Shown in pieces: positions 35,001 through 45,978 of a stretch of 64,000 bases of DNA; within the stretch, counting starts at the first letter, position 1; each line of letters opens with the position of its first letter. Under the pieces are notes generated by a model, which was given only the letters and a program-made list of their open reading frames with translations, was not told the origin of the DNA and searched no databases. Both the position numbers and the translations under genes were made by a program. The DNA comes from Urophycis tenuis (Eukaryota; Chordata; Actinopteri; Gadiformes; Phycidae): contig JAXIVH010000021.1 in assembly GCA_036785325.1 (NCBI GenBank), positions 5,248,992 through 5,312,991 on the forward strand, given 5' to 3'.

Positions 35001-35106
35001 GTTGAGATGTAGGATTTTCTCGTTGTGTTGGCTTTGACCTTTCTTGATCCGTTGGCTTTATTGCCTGCAAGGATGTGATGGGGTTGCACGCAATTCGAGC
35101 CTCCAT
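31993..35106 (-). CDS. BEL pol: zinc knuckles, protease, reverse transcriptase, RNase H
   Basis: A long open frame of about 1037 codons. CCHC-type knuckles (CVFCKNKGHTLHRC, CFGCLKTGHNSKAC) are followed by an aspartic protease core LLDTQSDTTFI, reverse transcriptase with CDVERMFHQF and the catalytic YVDD (NFYVDDGLASVDSDD), and RNase H (HHFADASVSGYGA, WSDSKVVLGYI). The apparent start is an internal Met: the frame continues upstream into gag across the LINE insertion. It is a remnant of a gag–pol polyprotein. Confidence 0.9.
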   Translation of the reverse strand: MEARIACNPITSLQAIKPTDQERSKPTQRENPTSQRNRNFSAKTFTTSTSEKTSVVCVFCKNKGHTLHRCRKIMERPIEERVKIVQLERLCFGCLKTGHNSKACTSRSVCDSCGKRHSTCLHQNREKKDQEQGTRNKQERSNDNKRNKDQEFKPTETQDFTEATSNRVVQEKSSTHTSSIVPVYVSTTTEPDKEVLVYALLDTQSDTTFILKDAAEILNVKREPVKLKVSTITSKTKVVSSQRVNGLQVRGVNSETIINLPTTYTRDYIPVNRSHIPTSNTAKSWPHLEHLADQMSPELDCEAGLLIGYNCHQALLPRDVITGAEDQPYAQRSVLGWSIVGYNSAGIDHEDEIGVSHRIIIKQVLPDIKPSSEIKSEVHYVCRTQVKEMFTPADIIRVLEADFTDKTSGEVPISQEDMKFLAKLKEGIKQKPNGHYEMPLPFKEDRPSLPNNKVCAERRLKYLEKRLKRDEQYYKDYVTFMEDIIARNDAEKVPEAEIGNKTTWYIPHHGVYHPQKPGKIGVVFDCSAKFQNTSLNEHLLTGPDLTNTLVGVLCRFRKGQVAIMCDVERMFHQFHVAPTDQDYLRFLWWEGGNMKAPPSVFRMKVHLFGAGSSPGCANFGLKHLAADGAGKFDDATVRFIQRNFYVDDGLASVDSDDAIQLVREARNLCSTGKLRLHKFITNSKTVLSTIPKEECTQDATDLDMALGEQKMERALGVQWCISSDKFQFRVEVKEHPFTRRGALSTVASIFDPLGFVAPFILMGKQILQRMCQDKMDWDEPLPNDLKLLWEAWLKDLHNLSSVEIPRCYVPLTVKEVQQYELHHFADASVSGYGACSYLRAVSKSGEVHCALVMGKARVAPTKVTTIPRLELSAAVVATKLSDLLKREMELEGLQEYFWSDSKVVLGYINNNTRRFHVFVANRIQRIKSSTEPSQWHYVASENNPADHASRGLTAKELVQSNWFTGPSFLWQRELPKGEEIKLGELDDEDPEIKKVQVHTTTTKEERSLSDRLQKFSDWKRAVRAIARLKVVQRKPKG

Positions 35107-35129
35107 GCTGAGAAATCTTATGAAGTATC

Positions 35130-37395
35130 TTATGAAGTGAGCATACAGTGCAACAGCCCTCCCCCCCTGGGCAAATCAGATCACTGCTTGATCCTACTGT
35201 CTCCTACATATAAGCCTCAGGTTAGGAGACAGCCCATTACCACCAGGACTGTACAGCAGTGGTCTGAGGAGGCTGAAGAGGCCCTGAGGGAGTGCTACAG
35301 GACAACAGACTGGAGGATGTTTCAGGAGGACTATGGTGATGACATTGAGGGTCTCACTCAGTGCGTCACAGACTATATAAAGTTCTGTGAGGAGAGTGTT
35401 GTCCCCACCAAGAAGGTCCGTTGCTTCCCTAACAGCAAACCCTGGATCAACAGGGACATCAAAGTCCTGTTGAACCGTAAGAGGAGAGCCTTCATGGTAG
35501 GAGACAATGAGGATACACAGAGGGAGATACAAAGAGAGCTGAGGAGGGAACTGAGGAGAGCTAAGGCCTGCTATAAAAGCAGGATTGAGGACAAGCTGCA
35601 GCAGAACAACTCCCGAGAGGTGTGGGCAGGGGTGAAAACCATCACCGGCATGAAAACTGCCGGAGGATCACAGGAGGGGACAAAGGAATGGGCCGATGAG
35701 TTAAACCTGTTTTTCAACAGATTTGACTCACCAACGGGGGCCAGACCCTCAACTCCCCTTCCCCCCTCCTGCCCTACTCATCTCCCTGCTGGACCACCAG
35801 ATCCGGGCATGGCAGCTTCAGCTTCTGCACCTCCCCTCCCTGCACCACCCTCCCTCTCTCTCCCGTTCCACACTCACAGGGAGGCTGGACCAATGTCCGG
35901 CCCAGAGGACAGTCACCCCCTCGCCACACCCCAGACTACACCTGTGACCCCGGAAATAACAACCCCAACCATCAGCACCAGCCACGTGAGACGGCAGCTC
36001 ACAAGGATCAGGCCTAACAAGGCCAGAGGACCCGATGACATCAGCCCGAGGGTGCTCAAGATCTGCGCGGAGCAGCTGGCAGGAGTGTTCACGCACCTCT
36101 TCGGCCTCTCCCTGAGGCTGAAAAAGGTACCAACTCTATGGAAGACTTCCTGCGTAGTCCCTGTGCCGAAGAAGGTTCATCCCAACGCTCCAGGGGACTT
36201 CAGACCTGTGGCACTGACGTCACACGTCATGAAGACCTTTGAGAGATTGGTTCTGGACCATCTCAAGCCCAGGGTGCGTGACTGCCTGGACCCATTGCAG
36301 TTTGCGTACCAGACCCACATCGGCGTGGAGGATGCCATCATCTACCTGCTTCACAGAGCTTACACACACCTGGAGAGGCCACAGAGCATGGTGAGAATCA
36401 TGTTCTTCGACTTCTCCAGTGCTTTTGACACCGTCCAGCCAGACCGGCTGGCTGAGAAGCTCCTGGTGATGCAGGTCGATCCTGACATGGTGGCATGGAT
36501 TACGGACTACCTCACGGACAGACCGCAGTATGTCAGGCTGCGACACTGCTTGTCAGACATGGTGACAAGCAACACCGGCACACCCCAGGGAACTGTACTT
36601 TCACCATTCCTGTTCACCCTCTACACCTCAGATTTCTGCTATAACTCCCGAACATGCCACCTGCAGAAGTTCTCGGACGACTCCTCCATTGTTGGATGCA
36701 TCACAGACAACGAGGAGGAGGAGTACAGGGAACTGGTGAGGAACTTTGTGGGATGGTGTGATGGGAACCACCTCCAGCTCAACACAGGGAAAACCAAGGA
36801 GCTGGTGGTGGACTTTAGACGCAGGAAGTGTCCCCCATTACCGGTTTCCATAAAGGGGGAAGAGGTGGAGATGGTGGACACCTGCAAGTTCCTTGGGGTG
36901 CACCTAAACAACAAACTGGACTGGTCTGATAATACCGAGGCCCTCTACAGGAAGGGACAGAGCAGGCTGTTCTTCCTGAGGAGGCTCAGATCCTTCAATG
37001 TGTGCACTAGGCTGCTACGGATGTTCTACCAGTCTGTGGTAGCCAGTGTCACCTTCTTCGCCGTCGTGTGCTGGGGAGGAGGCATCGGGTGCGGTGGGGC
37101 AAGTAAGCTGAACAAGCTGGTGAGGAAGGCGAGCTCCGTGGTGGGGATGAAGCTGGACTGTGTGGAGGCGGTGACAGAGAGGAGGATGAGGGGAAAGCTG
37201 CAGGCGATCCTGGACAACCCCTCTCACCCTCTCTACGCCGAGCTGAGGCAACTCAGGAGCACGTTCAGCCATAGGCTCACTCAGCCACGTGCTTCAAAGC
37301 GCTTGGGGGGCTCTTTCATCCCATCAGCTATCAGGCTCTACAATACCTCAACCACCCGCTCCCAACGTCTCGGAAGCGCCAGCACCACCAGATAA
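35130..37395 (+). CDS. LINE reverse transcriptase, 5'-truncated but otherwise open
   Basis: The frame starts at the last endonuclease motif (GKSDHCLIL) and runs through a linker (proline-rich at about 35740–35950). The reverse transcriptase follows: FRPVALTSHVMKTFERLVL, FFDFSSAFDTV and GTPQGTVLSPFLFTLY. The catalytic box is KFSDDSSIVG, with Ser where Ala is usual. The C terminus is KLNKLVRKASSVVGMKLD...SKRLGGSFIPSAIRLYN. The first codons of the longest frame belong to BEL antisense sequence. It cannot transpose alone because the endonuclease is missing. Confidence 0.85.
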
Positions 37396-37494
37396 TGGAT
37401 TTGTATAACACACCACACACCCCAGACTGTTTTCTGGCCATTCTCATCTTATGTCTGCTCATCTCATTAATAACCACTGCCCATCTGTCATCTT

Positions 37495-37880
37495 TCATTG
37501 TGTGCACCAGGCTTCTACGGATGGTCTACCAGTCTGCGGTGGCCAGTGTCACCTCTTCACTGCCGTGTGCTGGGGAGGAAGCATTGGGAGCGGTGGTGCC
37601 AGGAAGCTGTACAAGCCGGGGAGGAAGGCGAGCCCTGCAGTGGGGATGAAGCTGGATGGTGTGGAGGCGGCGACAGTGAGGAAGACGAGGGGAATGCTGC
37701 TGGCGACCCGGACCTACCCTCTCAGCCTCACTGTGCCGAACTGAAGCAACTGAAGCAACTCAGGAACACGTTCAGCCACATGCTCACTCAGCCAAGTGCC
37801 TCAAAGTGCTTGGGTGCTCCTTCATCCCACCAACCATCAGGCTCAGGAAGCTCCAACACCACCAGACAAATGGAATGGAC
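37495..37880 (+). repeat. Diverged second copy of the LINE reverse transcriptase C terminus
   Basis: This stretch of the LINE 3' UTR is a degraded direct repeat of about 37003–37385: it repeats the GTGCACTAGGCT...CGGATG start, the TGGGGATGAAGCTGGA segment and the CACTCAGCCA...TTCATCCCA end. It carries stops and indels, so it is non-coding. Confidence 0.8.
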
Positions 37881-38286
37881 TGAACTTTCATTCACATACA
37901 CCACACCACACACCTTGGACTGTGACCCAGCCGTTGTTATTCCAGGACCATTCACATATTGTACCTGGAATACCTGTATAAATTTGCACATCTTGCACCT
38001 TGCACTTTCCGCATACTTGCACTATTTTATCTACTTGCACTATTTGATCTATCTTGCATTTTGCACCACAAACTGCTATCTAGGACACTAGTATGCATAC
38101 GGGTCCTCTCGTCACCGACCTGACTTAAGAGCGCGTATTTAATCTAATCTATTGTTTTTTTTTATTGTGTATAGAATTTAGCCAGGCTCTCTACTGCTCA
38201 TCTATCCCCTGCACTGCTGGTCTCTGCGAATTTCTCCTACGGGGGATTAATAAAGAAATATCTTATCTTATCTTATCTTAAGTATC

Positions 38287-40075
38287 CAAAGTCAGGAAAC
38301 ATTTTGTGTTCATCTTGATATTTTGTGACTGTTCTATTCCAGCCTGAGCTCAGCCAATCAGGTAACTTGGCAGCAATCCTTTGGTTTTCCACGCAGTCAT
38401 TGAGAACTTGTAACCCTTGCACATAAGGCATGGCTGATTCAACACTGCTCAGAAAATCTACAAACTCACGAAGATCTTCACCGTCTTTGGGATTAATTTT
38501 ATGCCATGAGTGTATCTTGTCACGATATGATTTGCCAATAACAATGGGAATACCAAATCTGTCCTCGAGTACATCCCAGGCAGCACGATACGCACTCTCA
38601 GTTGCGACAAGGAAATGTCCTTCAATAGCCTTTTTGGCTGGGCCACCAACATACTTGCGCAGAAAGAAGAGTTTTTCTTGAGTTTGTAGGTTCTTGCGAT
38701 CAAAAAGCGCACAGAAGGAGAGCTTCCAATCATTATACTGGAGAGGGTCTCCTTTGAAGACAGCAGGTTCAGGGATGGGAATTCGATTGGCTGTAATTGC
38801 TTCAGCGAGAGTTCTCACAAGGTCATTGGAAGCTCCATGAGAGGTAGTGAAAGTGGGAGGAACTTGATCAGATGAGGCTTGTTGTATGGGCGGAGGTTGA
38901 GAAAGTGGTGCTTGTTGAGGAGGAAAGAAGGGTTCACTTAAAGGGTTAAGTGATGGGTGGGGAGGAACTGGGGGTTTATGTTGGGAAGGGTAGACTTCTT
39001 GTTTCTGTTGAGGAAAGGGAGCTAACAGGCGTTTTTCTTGATTACCATGCTCTCCTTCTGCATAAACTTGCAGTCTTGCTTGTGCTGCGTTATGCTTTTT
39101 TAGTTCCTCCAGCCGTTCCACTTCTTTCCTTTTCCCTTCCAGCTTCATTCTTCTTGCAGCACTTTCAGATATCAACTGAGCTCTTTTTCTAGCATTATCT
39201 GCTTCAACCTCCTTTTCTTGAGCTTCCCTTTCAGCTTCTAACATTTCGTATTCCACCTCAAGTCTTTGGATTTCTTGCTCTTGTTGATGCTGTGCATCCA
39301 TGATCTTGATAACTTCTTGTGTGGCTGCAACTTCAGCTGCAGCTAGTTTTGCATTCAGCAACAAGTTAGAAGATTGGTTGGATCCTTTGGAGGAAGTTTT
39401 GGACGTTCTAGATTTAGCTGAGACACTGGACTCTGTGCTATCAAACACTGACTCTGCACTAGGCCAGGATATGAGATCTGGATCATCACCACTGAGGAAG
39501 TGTCGAGCATTTTCTGTTGCAATCCTAGTGAGTGCTTGACAAGTGTCATTCATTCTCCGAATGTCAGGTTCAGGGCTTGAGATGTCTCTGATTTTAAGGT
39601 AAGTATTGTCAATGTCAACTTGGATGGTTTTGATTGTGTTTACAATTTCGTCAAAAAGATCTAAAAGATCATTACTCTTAATGGATCGTTTCAAGCCCTT
39701 GATGTGATACTTCCATCTTGCGTACATCTTGTTGAAATTCACATTTAGATTATTTAATTTGTCATCTAACAGAGCCTGTCCTTTTCCAGTGAGCGTTCGT
39801 GTGCGTTCACTTCTTCTAAGATCTGCAGGCTGTGGTGCGTTGTCTGCACAGGCCTGAGATTGCTTGTCTGGTGCTGTGGCTTCAACTTGCTCCTCACTGC
39901 TACCTTGCTGTGGTGAGTTAATTTGCTTTGCATCACCATCTTCTTGGAGGTCTGTCTCAGTGACCTTTGCAGCTGGCAGAGTAGCATCTTTGTTTGAGTG
40001 TGACATGTTACATGCATGAAGAGCTAAATGTTGTTGAAAGTTCAATGAAATGTATTCTTCTTTTGATATGTGCAA
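38287..40075 (-). CDS. BEL gag-like N-terminal polyprotein region
   Basis: An open frame of about 600 codons from MHISKEEYIS, with a later Met at MSHSNKDATL a plausible alternative start. A charged, glutamate/arginine-rich central region (about residues 240–330) looks coiled-coil. A proline/glutamine-rich stretch and a conserved BEL gag region (AVFKGDPLQYNDWKLSF, LRKYVGGPAKKAIEGHF, WDVLEDRFG) follow. It is cut at 38286 by the LINE; the frame then continues into pol at 35122. Confidence 0.85.
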
Positions 40076-40654
40076 ATGTAGATAAGCCTATTTTAATTTC
40101 TATGAAATGTCAATACTAAATGAACTGTAAATGAACTGTAAATATTTTAGATTAATTTTAACTTAATCTTTGCATAAATGCACATTCAAATATTACAATA
40201 TCATATCACACACTTAGACTTGCAATGAATTATGGGATGGAAAATAAACTGTAACCAATCTTGTCACAATAAAAAATATGCAAAACTTACTTATATGCAA
40301 TACTGAAATGTTAAACTTGAAATATCTTATACTTATATCTTATACAACTTAAAGAATAGTGTGCTTACTCATGTTCAGTCTCTGAGTTTTACCACAGGAA
40401 AAATGGCTACTGCCGCTTTAAGAAGAAAACATGAGAGTTCGGCGTGATAGAAACTTGATGGCGGCGAACAAATACTTGCGCTACTTCCAAGACATTATCT
40501 TAAACGTGCTTGTTTGTGTAGCTTCATCCACTGCTCCTTTAATTCACACACAGCCGCTCCCAACGGCACCTCCTCGTCACAGCGCGGTCCGCTCAACTTT
40601 CTGTAGCCTGCAGTTTCCTCTCGGAGCCTTCACTGTTGCAGTGAAGTGTTCCAC

Positions 40655-41085
40655 TGTGCCGCCCATTGATTGCAGAGAGACTCCGGATCCTTTTTACTGA
40701 TGTTTATTGCATAAAAACACCGTGGAACTGATAGCACAGAAAGGAAAAACAATATCAGCTCCACACATTCACGGCTCAGGTTAAACAACGATGCCGCAGT
40801 TAAACACAAATTAAACAGTTAATAAATTAATACTGACCACTTTTGCCTGCTTCCGATCAATGGCGGGGGTAACTTGAAGAAATTAGGTCAGTCTTCAAAC
40901 ACACTGCGACTTATGTGTGAACAAACAGCCAAAAGCACCAAAAACGAACAGCGAAATCTTCTAGAAAGTTACACTGCCGTATAAAGCAAGCTGCCGAAAA
41001 CAACAAACGCGACATTTCTTCCGGTCTCAGAACTTCAAAATAAAAGCACGCAAACCACCGATCACTAATAGTGGCTGCAGTTACA
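40655..41085 (-). mobile_element. BEL 5' LTR
   Basis: 431 bp, 99% identical to 30007–30438. On the minus strand the sequence just inside (GTGGAACACTTCAC) begins with TGG after one base, compatible with a tRNA primer site, though I cannot name the tRNA. The leader 40076–40654 has no long gene. Confidence 0.9.
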
Positions 41086-41090
41086 GTATG

Positions 41091-41407
41091 TCTGCAGACC
41101 CGGAGGCTGGAGATTCATGCCCGCAGTTCGGTGACCGCAGTTTTAAGCCCCTCACGTTGCCAACTACAGGTAGAGTGCCTGCAATACCGGGGGCTGCAGT
41201 TTCAGGACTGCATTTGGTTTTATAATATTAGAGGTTTATTCCAGCCATATACTTGGCCTACTTAATATAATATTCATGATACTACTACAGTTCAATAGAG
41301 GTATTTTATCACTGTCTAGAATTACCTTTTTTTTCAAACATCCTTTTTATTTAACAAACAAAAATCAGTTTCAACAGGGCCAACAGGGCCTAGGGGACTG
41401 GCTGGTT
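41091..41407. other. Non-coding spacer
   Basis: No gene recognised. It lies between the BEL target duplication and the hAT MITE. Confidence 0.5.
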
Positions 41408-42150
41408 CAGTGGTGGCTGGTGAATATTCTAGGTGGGGCTGTACCATATTCAGTCAATTTCAGTAACCATCCCAATACATTGAACACAAACTACAGGAAA
41501 CGAGTGCTCCGTGAAATAGTCAATAATTATTTAATGCCAATATTAAAAAGTTGAGGCATTCTAACACAAAACATAAACAACATATTGCATATCGCAAGCT
41601 TTCCATTTTTTCATTTGAAATTGAATTTGTAGTCACTTGGGGCTCTATGAAATTACAGTAAACATGTTATATACTAAACAATCAAGGTAGTGAAAATTAA
41701 GGACTAAAAAATACGAAGGTCAACTATATACAACTGTATACAACTATTTGAACTCGCCCTGACTCGCCCCTGCATTCGCTCAATAAAGTAATCGATAAAG
41801 TAATCGCCCATATCGGCTTGGATTTGAGGACGCTGATTGGCAAAATTTTATGTCATGCTTTCACATCTTAAATTAACAATTGGCTAAACAGTTACACAGA
41901 CCCGCCTCCTTGGGGCGATTTCTCCATCGCCCCAGAGCTGTTGAAGCATGGGACACGGGACGTGTAGGAAAAGCATACATCTTGCACAGATGATTTTCTA
42001 TCATATTTTACACATATTACTGGGTACAGTCATATTTCAAACACACAAATATTAACAATTTGTATAATTTATTGTTATTAGTTTTATTCTTTTTTTTTTT
42101 TTTAATTTATGGGCGGTGCCCTATCGCCCTCTATGGGCCAGCCGCCACTG
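41408..42150. mobile_element. Non-autonomous hAT element, 743 bp
   Basis: The termini CAGTGGTGGCTGG and CCAGCCGCCACTG are inverted repeats with one mismatch. Flanking 8-mers GGCTGGTT (41400–41407) and GGCTGGTC (42151–42158) match at 7 of 8. The interior is AT-rich with no transposase. Confidence 0.85.
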
Positions 42151-42400
42151 GGCTGGTCATCTTTTTAGTGAATGGCTGAGAAGTGAGAAGGCTGGCTGCT
42201 GGGAGGACACAAACAGGTCCATGACTGCTGAGAGAGAGAAAGAGAGAGAGATGCAATAAAACAAAGAATAATATGTTATTGACATTTTTGACATTATTGA
42301 CTTTTCCTGACCCTCCAATATTCAAGCCCCAGATTGTGAAGTAGGTAACAACACTACATACCAATTGATAAAGATTTGTGTTTAAAAAAAATTGTCTTAC

Positions 42401-42867
42401 CTCTGATGATAAACGGGACCAGAGAGGAAGACCTGTTCAGCCTCCTGCAAGGACAAATTCAGCAGCACAGACAGGCCATATATGATGACCTTCCAAAAGT
42501 GAAAGGTTACTTCAAAACTACAGAACAGCAAACCATCATACACTGGTCCATACACAAGCAGCACCATTGGAGCCATGCTGTTTATATAGGCTTTGAAAGT
42601 GCAGGAACATGAACAAATACATTACATGGTTAGACCTAACTCTGGAAAGAGAACACTCAACATGAACTGCACTTCATCCGTGAAGCCCGGTTGTGTTGGT
42701 GTTCTATGCAGTACTGCCTTCAGCAAGGCTAAAAGGATGTCCTGTTGTTCCTCACTGTCAAGGTAGACAGGCACCTGGAACGAGGACTTCTGATGAAACC
42801 ACTTCCACTTCCACTTCCAGGCTTCCCGTTGAGCACACCCTATTGGCAAACCAAGGCACAGGAACAA
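42401..42867 (-). pseudogene. Minus-strand exon-like fragments of an unrecognised protein gene
   Basis: A 44-bp segment (42401–42444) is bounded on the minus strand by a good acceptor (ttgtccttgcag) and donor (GTAAGA) and reads EAEQVFLSGPVYHQR. Upstream, 42650–42867 is open and reads VYLDSEEQQDILLALLKAVL...FMLSVLFPEL. The two look like consecutive exons of one gene, but I cannot name the family and no start or end is visible. It may be a partial host gene copy or a transposon-captured piece. Confidence 0.3.
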
Positions 42868-42916
42868 TTATTTTGTGGGAATTGGATCTTTGAGTCTATT
42901 GTACGATAGTTGTTAA

Positions 42917-45190
42917 TCACTGAATAACAGGCAAGACTCGAGGAGGAAGACACGCCACTGCCTCCATCGCCCGAGTCCACCCAGCACAGTTCTTCAGACT
43001 CATTAGCCCACAGCCAGGTGAGCCCGGCCGCTTGCTCCCCGGCGCCACTGCTCTCTCCCAGTCAACCTGCCGCGGGTTTACCGGCTGATTTATCTGCGAT
43101 TGATGAACCACCTTCACAGCCGAGTTTGAATGTTTTTCCCTGCACTGTGAAGAATGGAACATCAAGGCGCTTCTCGTCGAAGTGGTATGGGCAGTTTTCT
43201 TGGTTGGAATACAGTGTGAATAAGGATGCGCTGTTCTGTAAAATGTGCAGACATTTCCCCAGTGGAGCTGAGAGCCCGTTTGTGAGAGAGGGCTTTGTGG
43301 ACTGGAAGCACCTGCGTCAGGTATGTGAAAAACACCAGACCAGCAAGTCCCACTCCATTTCACGGGACAAGTTTCAGAGCTACAGGTCCAATCAAACTGC
43401 AGGTCGGGGAAATGTGCTAAATCAAATGAACCGTAATGCCATGGACTGTTCATTTATCAAGAGGAATCAGGACCATCTAAAAGTCATTTTGGATATTGTG
43501 CTGTTTTGTGCCAAGCAGGATATTCCCTAACGTGGACAAAGGGAAAGTGAAGATGCTCTCAATAAAGGAAACTTTATAGAGCTGTTCAAGTTCATGTGCA
43601 AATATGATCCACAGATCCAACATCGTCTAGAGCAGCTGCCCAGAAACGGAACTTTAATGAGCCCAGATGTGCAAAATGAACTGCTGGAGTCAGCCGCCTC
43701 CTTGCTGCTGCGCAAAATCAAAGCAGAAGTCCGTGAAACTCCAGGCAGCAATTATGCCCTCATGGCAGACGAATACAAGGATGAGTCAAAGCGTGAACTC
43801 GTAGCTGTTTGTGTGAGATACGTTCATGCAGGGAAAATAAAAGAACGGGCGATCGGGTTCATGGACACAAGTGACATGAGTGCAAGTGGTATTTCAGAGA
43901 AGATATTACAGGTGATTGAACCACTGCAGCTTGACCCATCTCTGTGCGTCGGCTTCAGTTTTGACGGGGCCTCCGTTATGTCAGGAAACAAGGGAGGTGT
44001 GCATGTGATCCTGAAACAAACTTTTCCTCAAGCTGTGTATGTGCACTGTAATGCTCACAGACTGAATGTGGTGCTCTGCGCAGCATCAAAGGCGTCTGGG
44101 CACGTTAGCACCTTCTTCGATACACTGAACAATATACACTGTTTCATGACAGGCAGCAGCAGACACGCAAGCTTTGTGGAAGCTGCATCCAGGACGCGCA
44201 TGCCTGGAGCTTGAGCGATGCGTAGACACGCGCTGGAGCTCCAAATCTGGAGCAGTGAGCAAAGTACTGACGTTACTTGACGTAATATTAGAAGTACTTG
44301 CTGAATGTGCTGAAAGCAGCGGTCAAACAAAGGTGGAAGCACAGTCCCTGCTCCAACAAATACAAAGTAAAAAGTTTACATTTTTACTCGTCACATTTGG
44401 GAAATTATTTCAGACGAGCGATTTTGCCACACAGGGTTTACAAAGCCCAACACTGTCAGTCTCTGAGTGCATCGACCTAATTGAGGGACAAAAAGAGAGC
44501 TTTTCTTGGTTTAGAGACAATTCAGGGTGTGATCTTGAACAAGTGATGAAGCTAACAGAAGAGTTGATGCAGAAAAATGGAATCACGAGCTGGGACATCA
44601 CAGCTGGGGCCAGACGGAGAAAGCTGCTGGCAAAGCTCGCGGGACATGTGGTCACAACTAGTTTGGGAAAAGCAACAAGTGTGAGAAATGATGATGACCT
44701 GAGACACATCTGGAACGATATCCTTGACAGACAGCTGGCAGCGCTGGACAGTCGTTTCCAGGAGGATCAATATGGGATAATGAGGGCAGCAGCAACTTTC
44801 CTCCCTCAGTCTAAGACATTTGCACAAAAGGAGTCTCTGCGGAGCCTGTGTGATCACTATCACATCTCGGTTGAGGATGCTGAGTTTACAGTATTCATTC
44901 AGCAACTGCGTTGGAAAGTAGCTAACGGGCTGGAGTTTCCATCCCTCATGGAAGTGTTGGACATCTGCGCTCCGGACATTTTTCCAAACCTCAACAAACT
45001 GCTTCGAGTCATCAACACCCTTCCCATGACGTCTTGTAGTGTTGAGAGACTGTTCTCCACTGCAGGTCGGATTAAAAGGGACCTCAGAGCATCTATGAGC
45101 ACTGCTCGTCTCAAAAACCTGGCCCACTTGTCCTTTGAAAGGGAACTCTGCGACTCTTTGGACTATGATGAGATCATCTCTGTGTGCTAA
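42917..45190 (+). pseudogene. ZMYM1-like (TTF-type) hAT transposase pseudogene
   Basis: An acceptor-like aataacag at about 42930 opens a frame. It carries a TTF-type zinc region (SSKWYGQFSWLEYSVNKDALFCKMCRHF), then, after a stop at 43530, RNase H-like transposase segments (YALMADEYKDESKRE, FSFDGASVMSGNKGGV, VHCNAHRLNVVL). A frameshift near 44205 leads into CVDTRWSSKSG and a C-terminal hAT dimerisation domain (NKLLRVINTLPMTSCSVERLFSTAGRIKRDLRASM). Two frame breaks disable it. The likely 3' end of the element is GCCTACGCCGCTG at 45929; I could not place its 5' end. Confidence 0.8.
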
Positions 45191-45978
45191 ACCCAGGCGT
45201 CTGCGCCTTGTTTTGTAGGCCATGAAAACAACAGAGGTAGGCCTGTTGCTTTATCCATTACTCACCGTTTCATATTTATATGAGATTTCATGTTCAGTAC
45301 TGTTAATAGGCTACATAGTTGTTTTTTAAATGAGTTCCTCATTTTTTCGTAGAGAAGCTACATTTCAGGCAGATCTCATTGTATGTGGTTGATTTAATAT
45401 AAGTTAAGGAGTGTGTTGTTCTTTCTTAATTTTAATAATAGATGGCGGGATGTTTTCATTATTTGATTTCCTTTTATTGCTACATTGTGTAAACAGCCAC
45501 CTGCGCATTTGCCGTCATTCGTGACGTGAGCTGACCATGGTGCTGAACAGTGGCTGCCTGTAATGAATGCAACAGGATGTTACATGTGCGATGTTTCTAA
45601 TATGTCATGCACTATGTTATGTTGGCTTATGTTTATTTGCCACTTTGTGCACTTTGCGCTGTAGAGCTGATGCTACCGGTTCTGCTGAGGTAAATATATT
45701 TGAGCTCGAATAGGATGTAATAGACAGGGTTTTCTCTATACTGTTGTGTGCAGACTGAGGTCTGTTGTTTGAGCACAGCGTGTTGTATAGGCAGTGTATT
45801 GCAGAATATTGCAAATTAAACTTGTCACTGTTTTTTCGGTTTGCGCATGTTTGTCCTTTTTTTCTTCTTCCATGGTCCACACACGTTTGTACTGGCCCAA
45901 CCAAAATAAAATTTCAGCCTACGCCGCTGCTGCAGACATCCCCTTCTCAGTCCGCCCCTGTCTCCCCTACATTTTTGA
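45191..45978. other. 3' region of the hAT element and spacer
   Basis: No gene recognised. The stretch to 45929 is probably the transposon 3' UTR and terminus; CTGCAGAC follows as a possible target site. Confidence 0.45.

Larger units (their letters stand above)
35130..38279 (+). mobile_element. 5'-truncated Rex1/CR1-like LINE inserted in BEL gag–pol
   Basis: It is flanked by an exact 7-bp duplication AAGTATC (35123–35129, 38280–38286). Ignoring one copy, the BEL frame continues without a shift. It ends in TTATC repeats (about 38260–38279), the same tail as the minus-strand copy at 11.2 kb. It inserted after the BEL element did. Confidence 0.9.
30007..41085 (-). mobile_element. BEL/Pao LTR retrotransposon with near-identical LTRs
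   Basis: The LTRs at 30007–30438 (3' LTR) and 40655–41085 (5' LTR) differ by only three substitutions and one single-base indel by my comparison. The exact 5-bp target duplication GTATG flanks the whole (30002–30006, 41086–41090). Element order on the minus strand is 5' LTR, leader, gag, zinc knuckles, protease, reverse transcriptase, RNase H, integrase, polypurine tract, 3' LTR, as in BEL/Pao. A 3.15-kb LINE interrupts the gag–pol frame. Confidence 0.93.

Noticed and set aside
42622..42867. Complete 81-aa protein
   Set aside because: It starts in a low-complexity TGGAAG stretch and ends beyond the likely exon; better explained as part of a split gene fragment.
41092..45937. CTGCAGAC at both 41092–41099 and 45930–45937 as target duplication of the ZMYM1-like hAT
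   Set aside because: The left side lacks a matching terminal inverted repeat, and the 8-mer is a partly palindromic sequence likely to match by chance.
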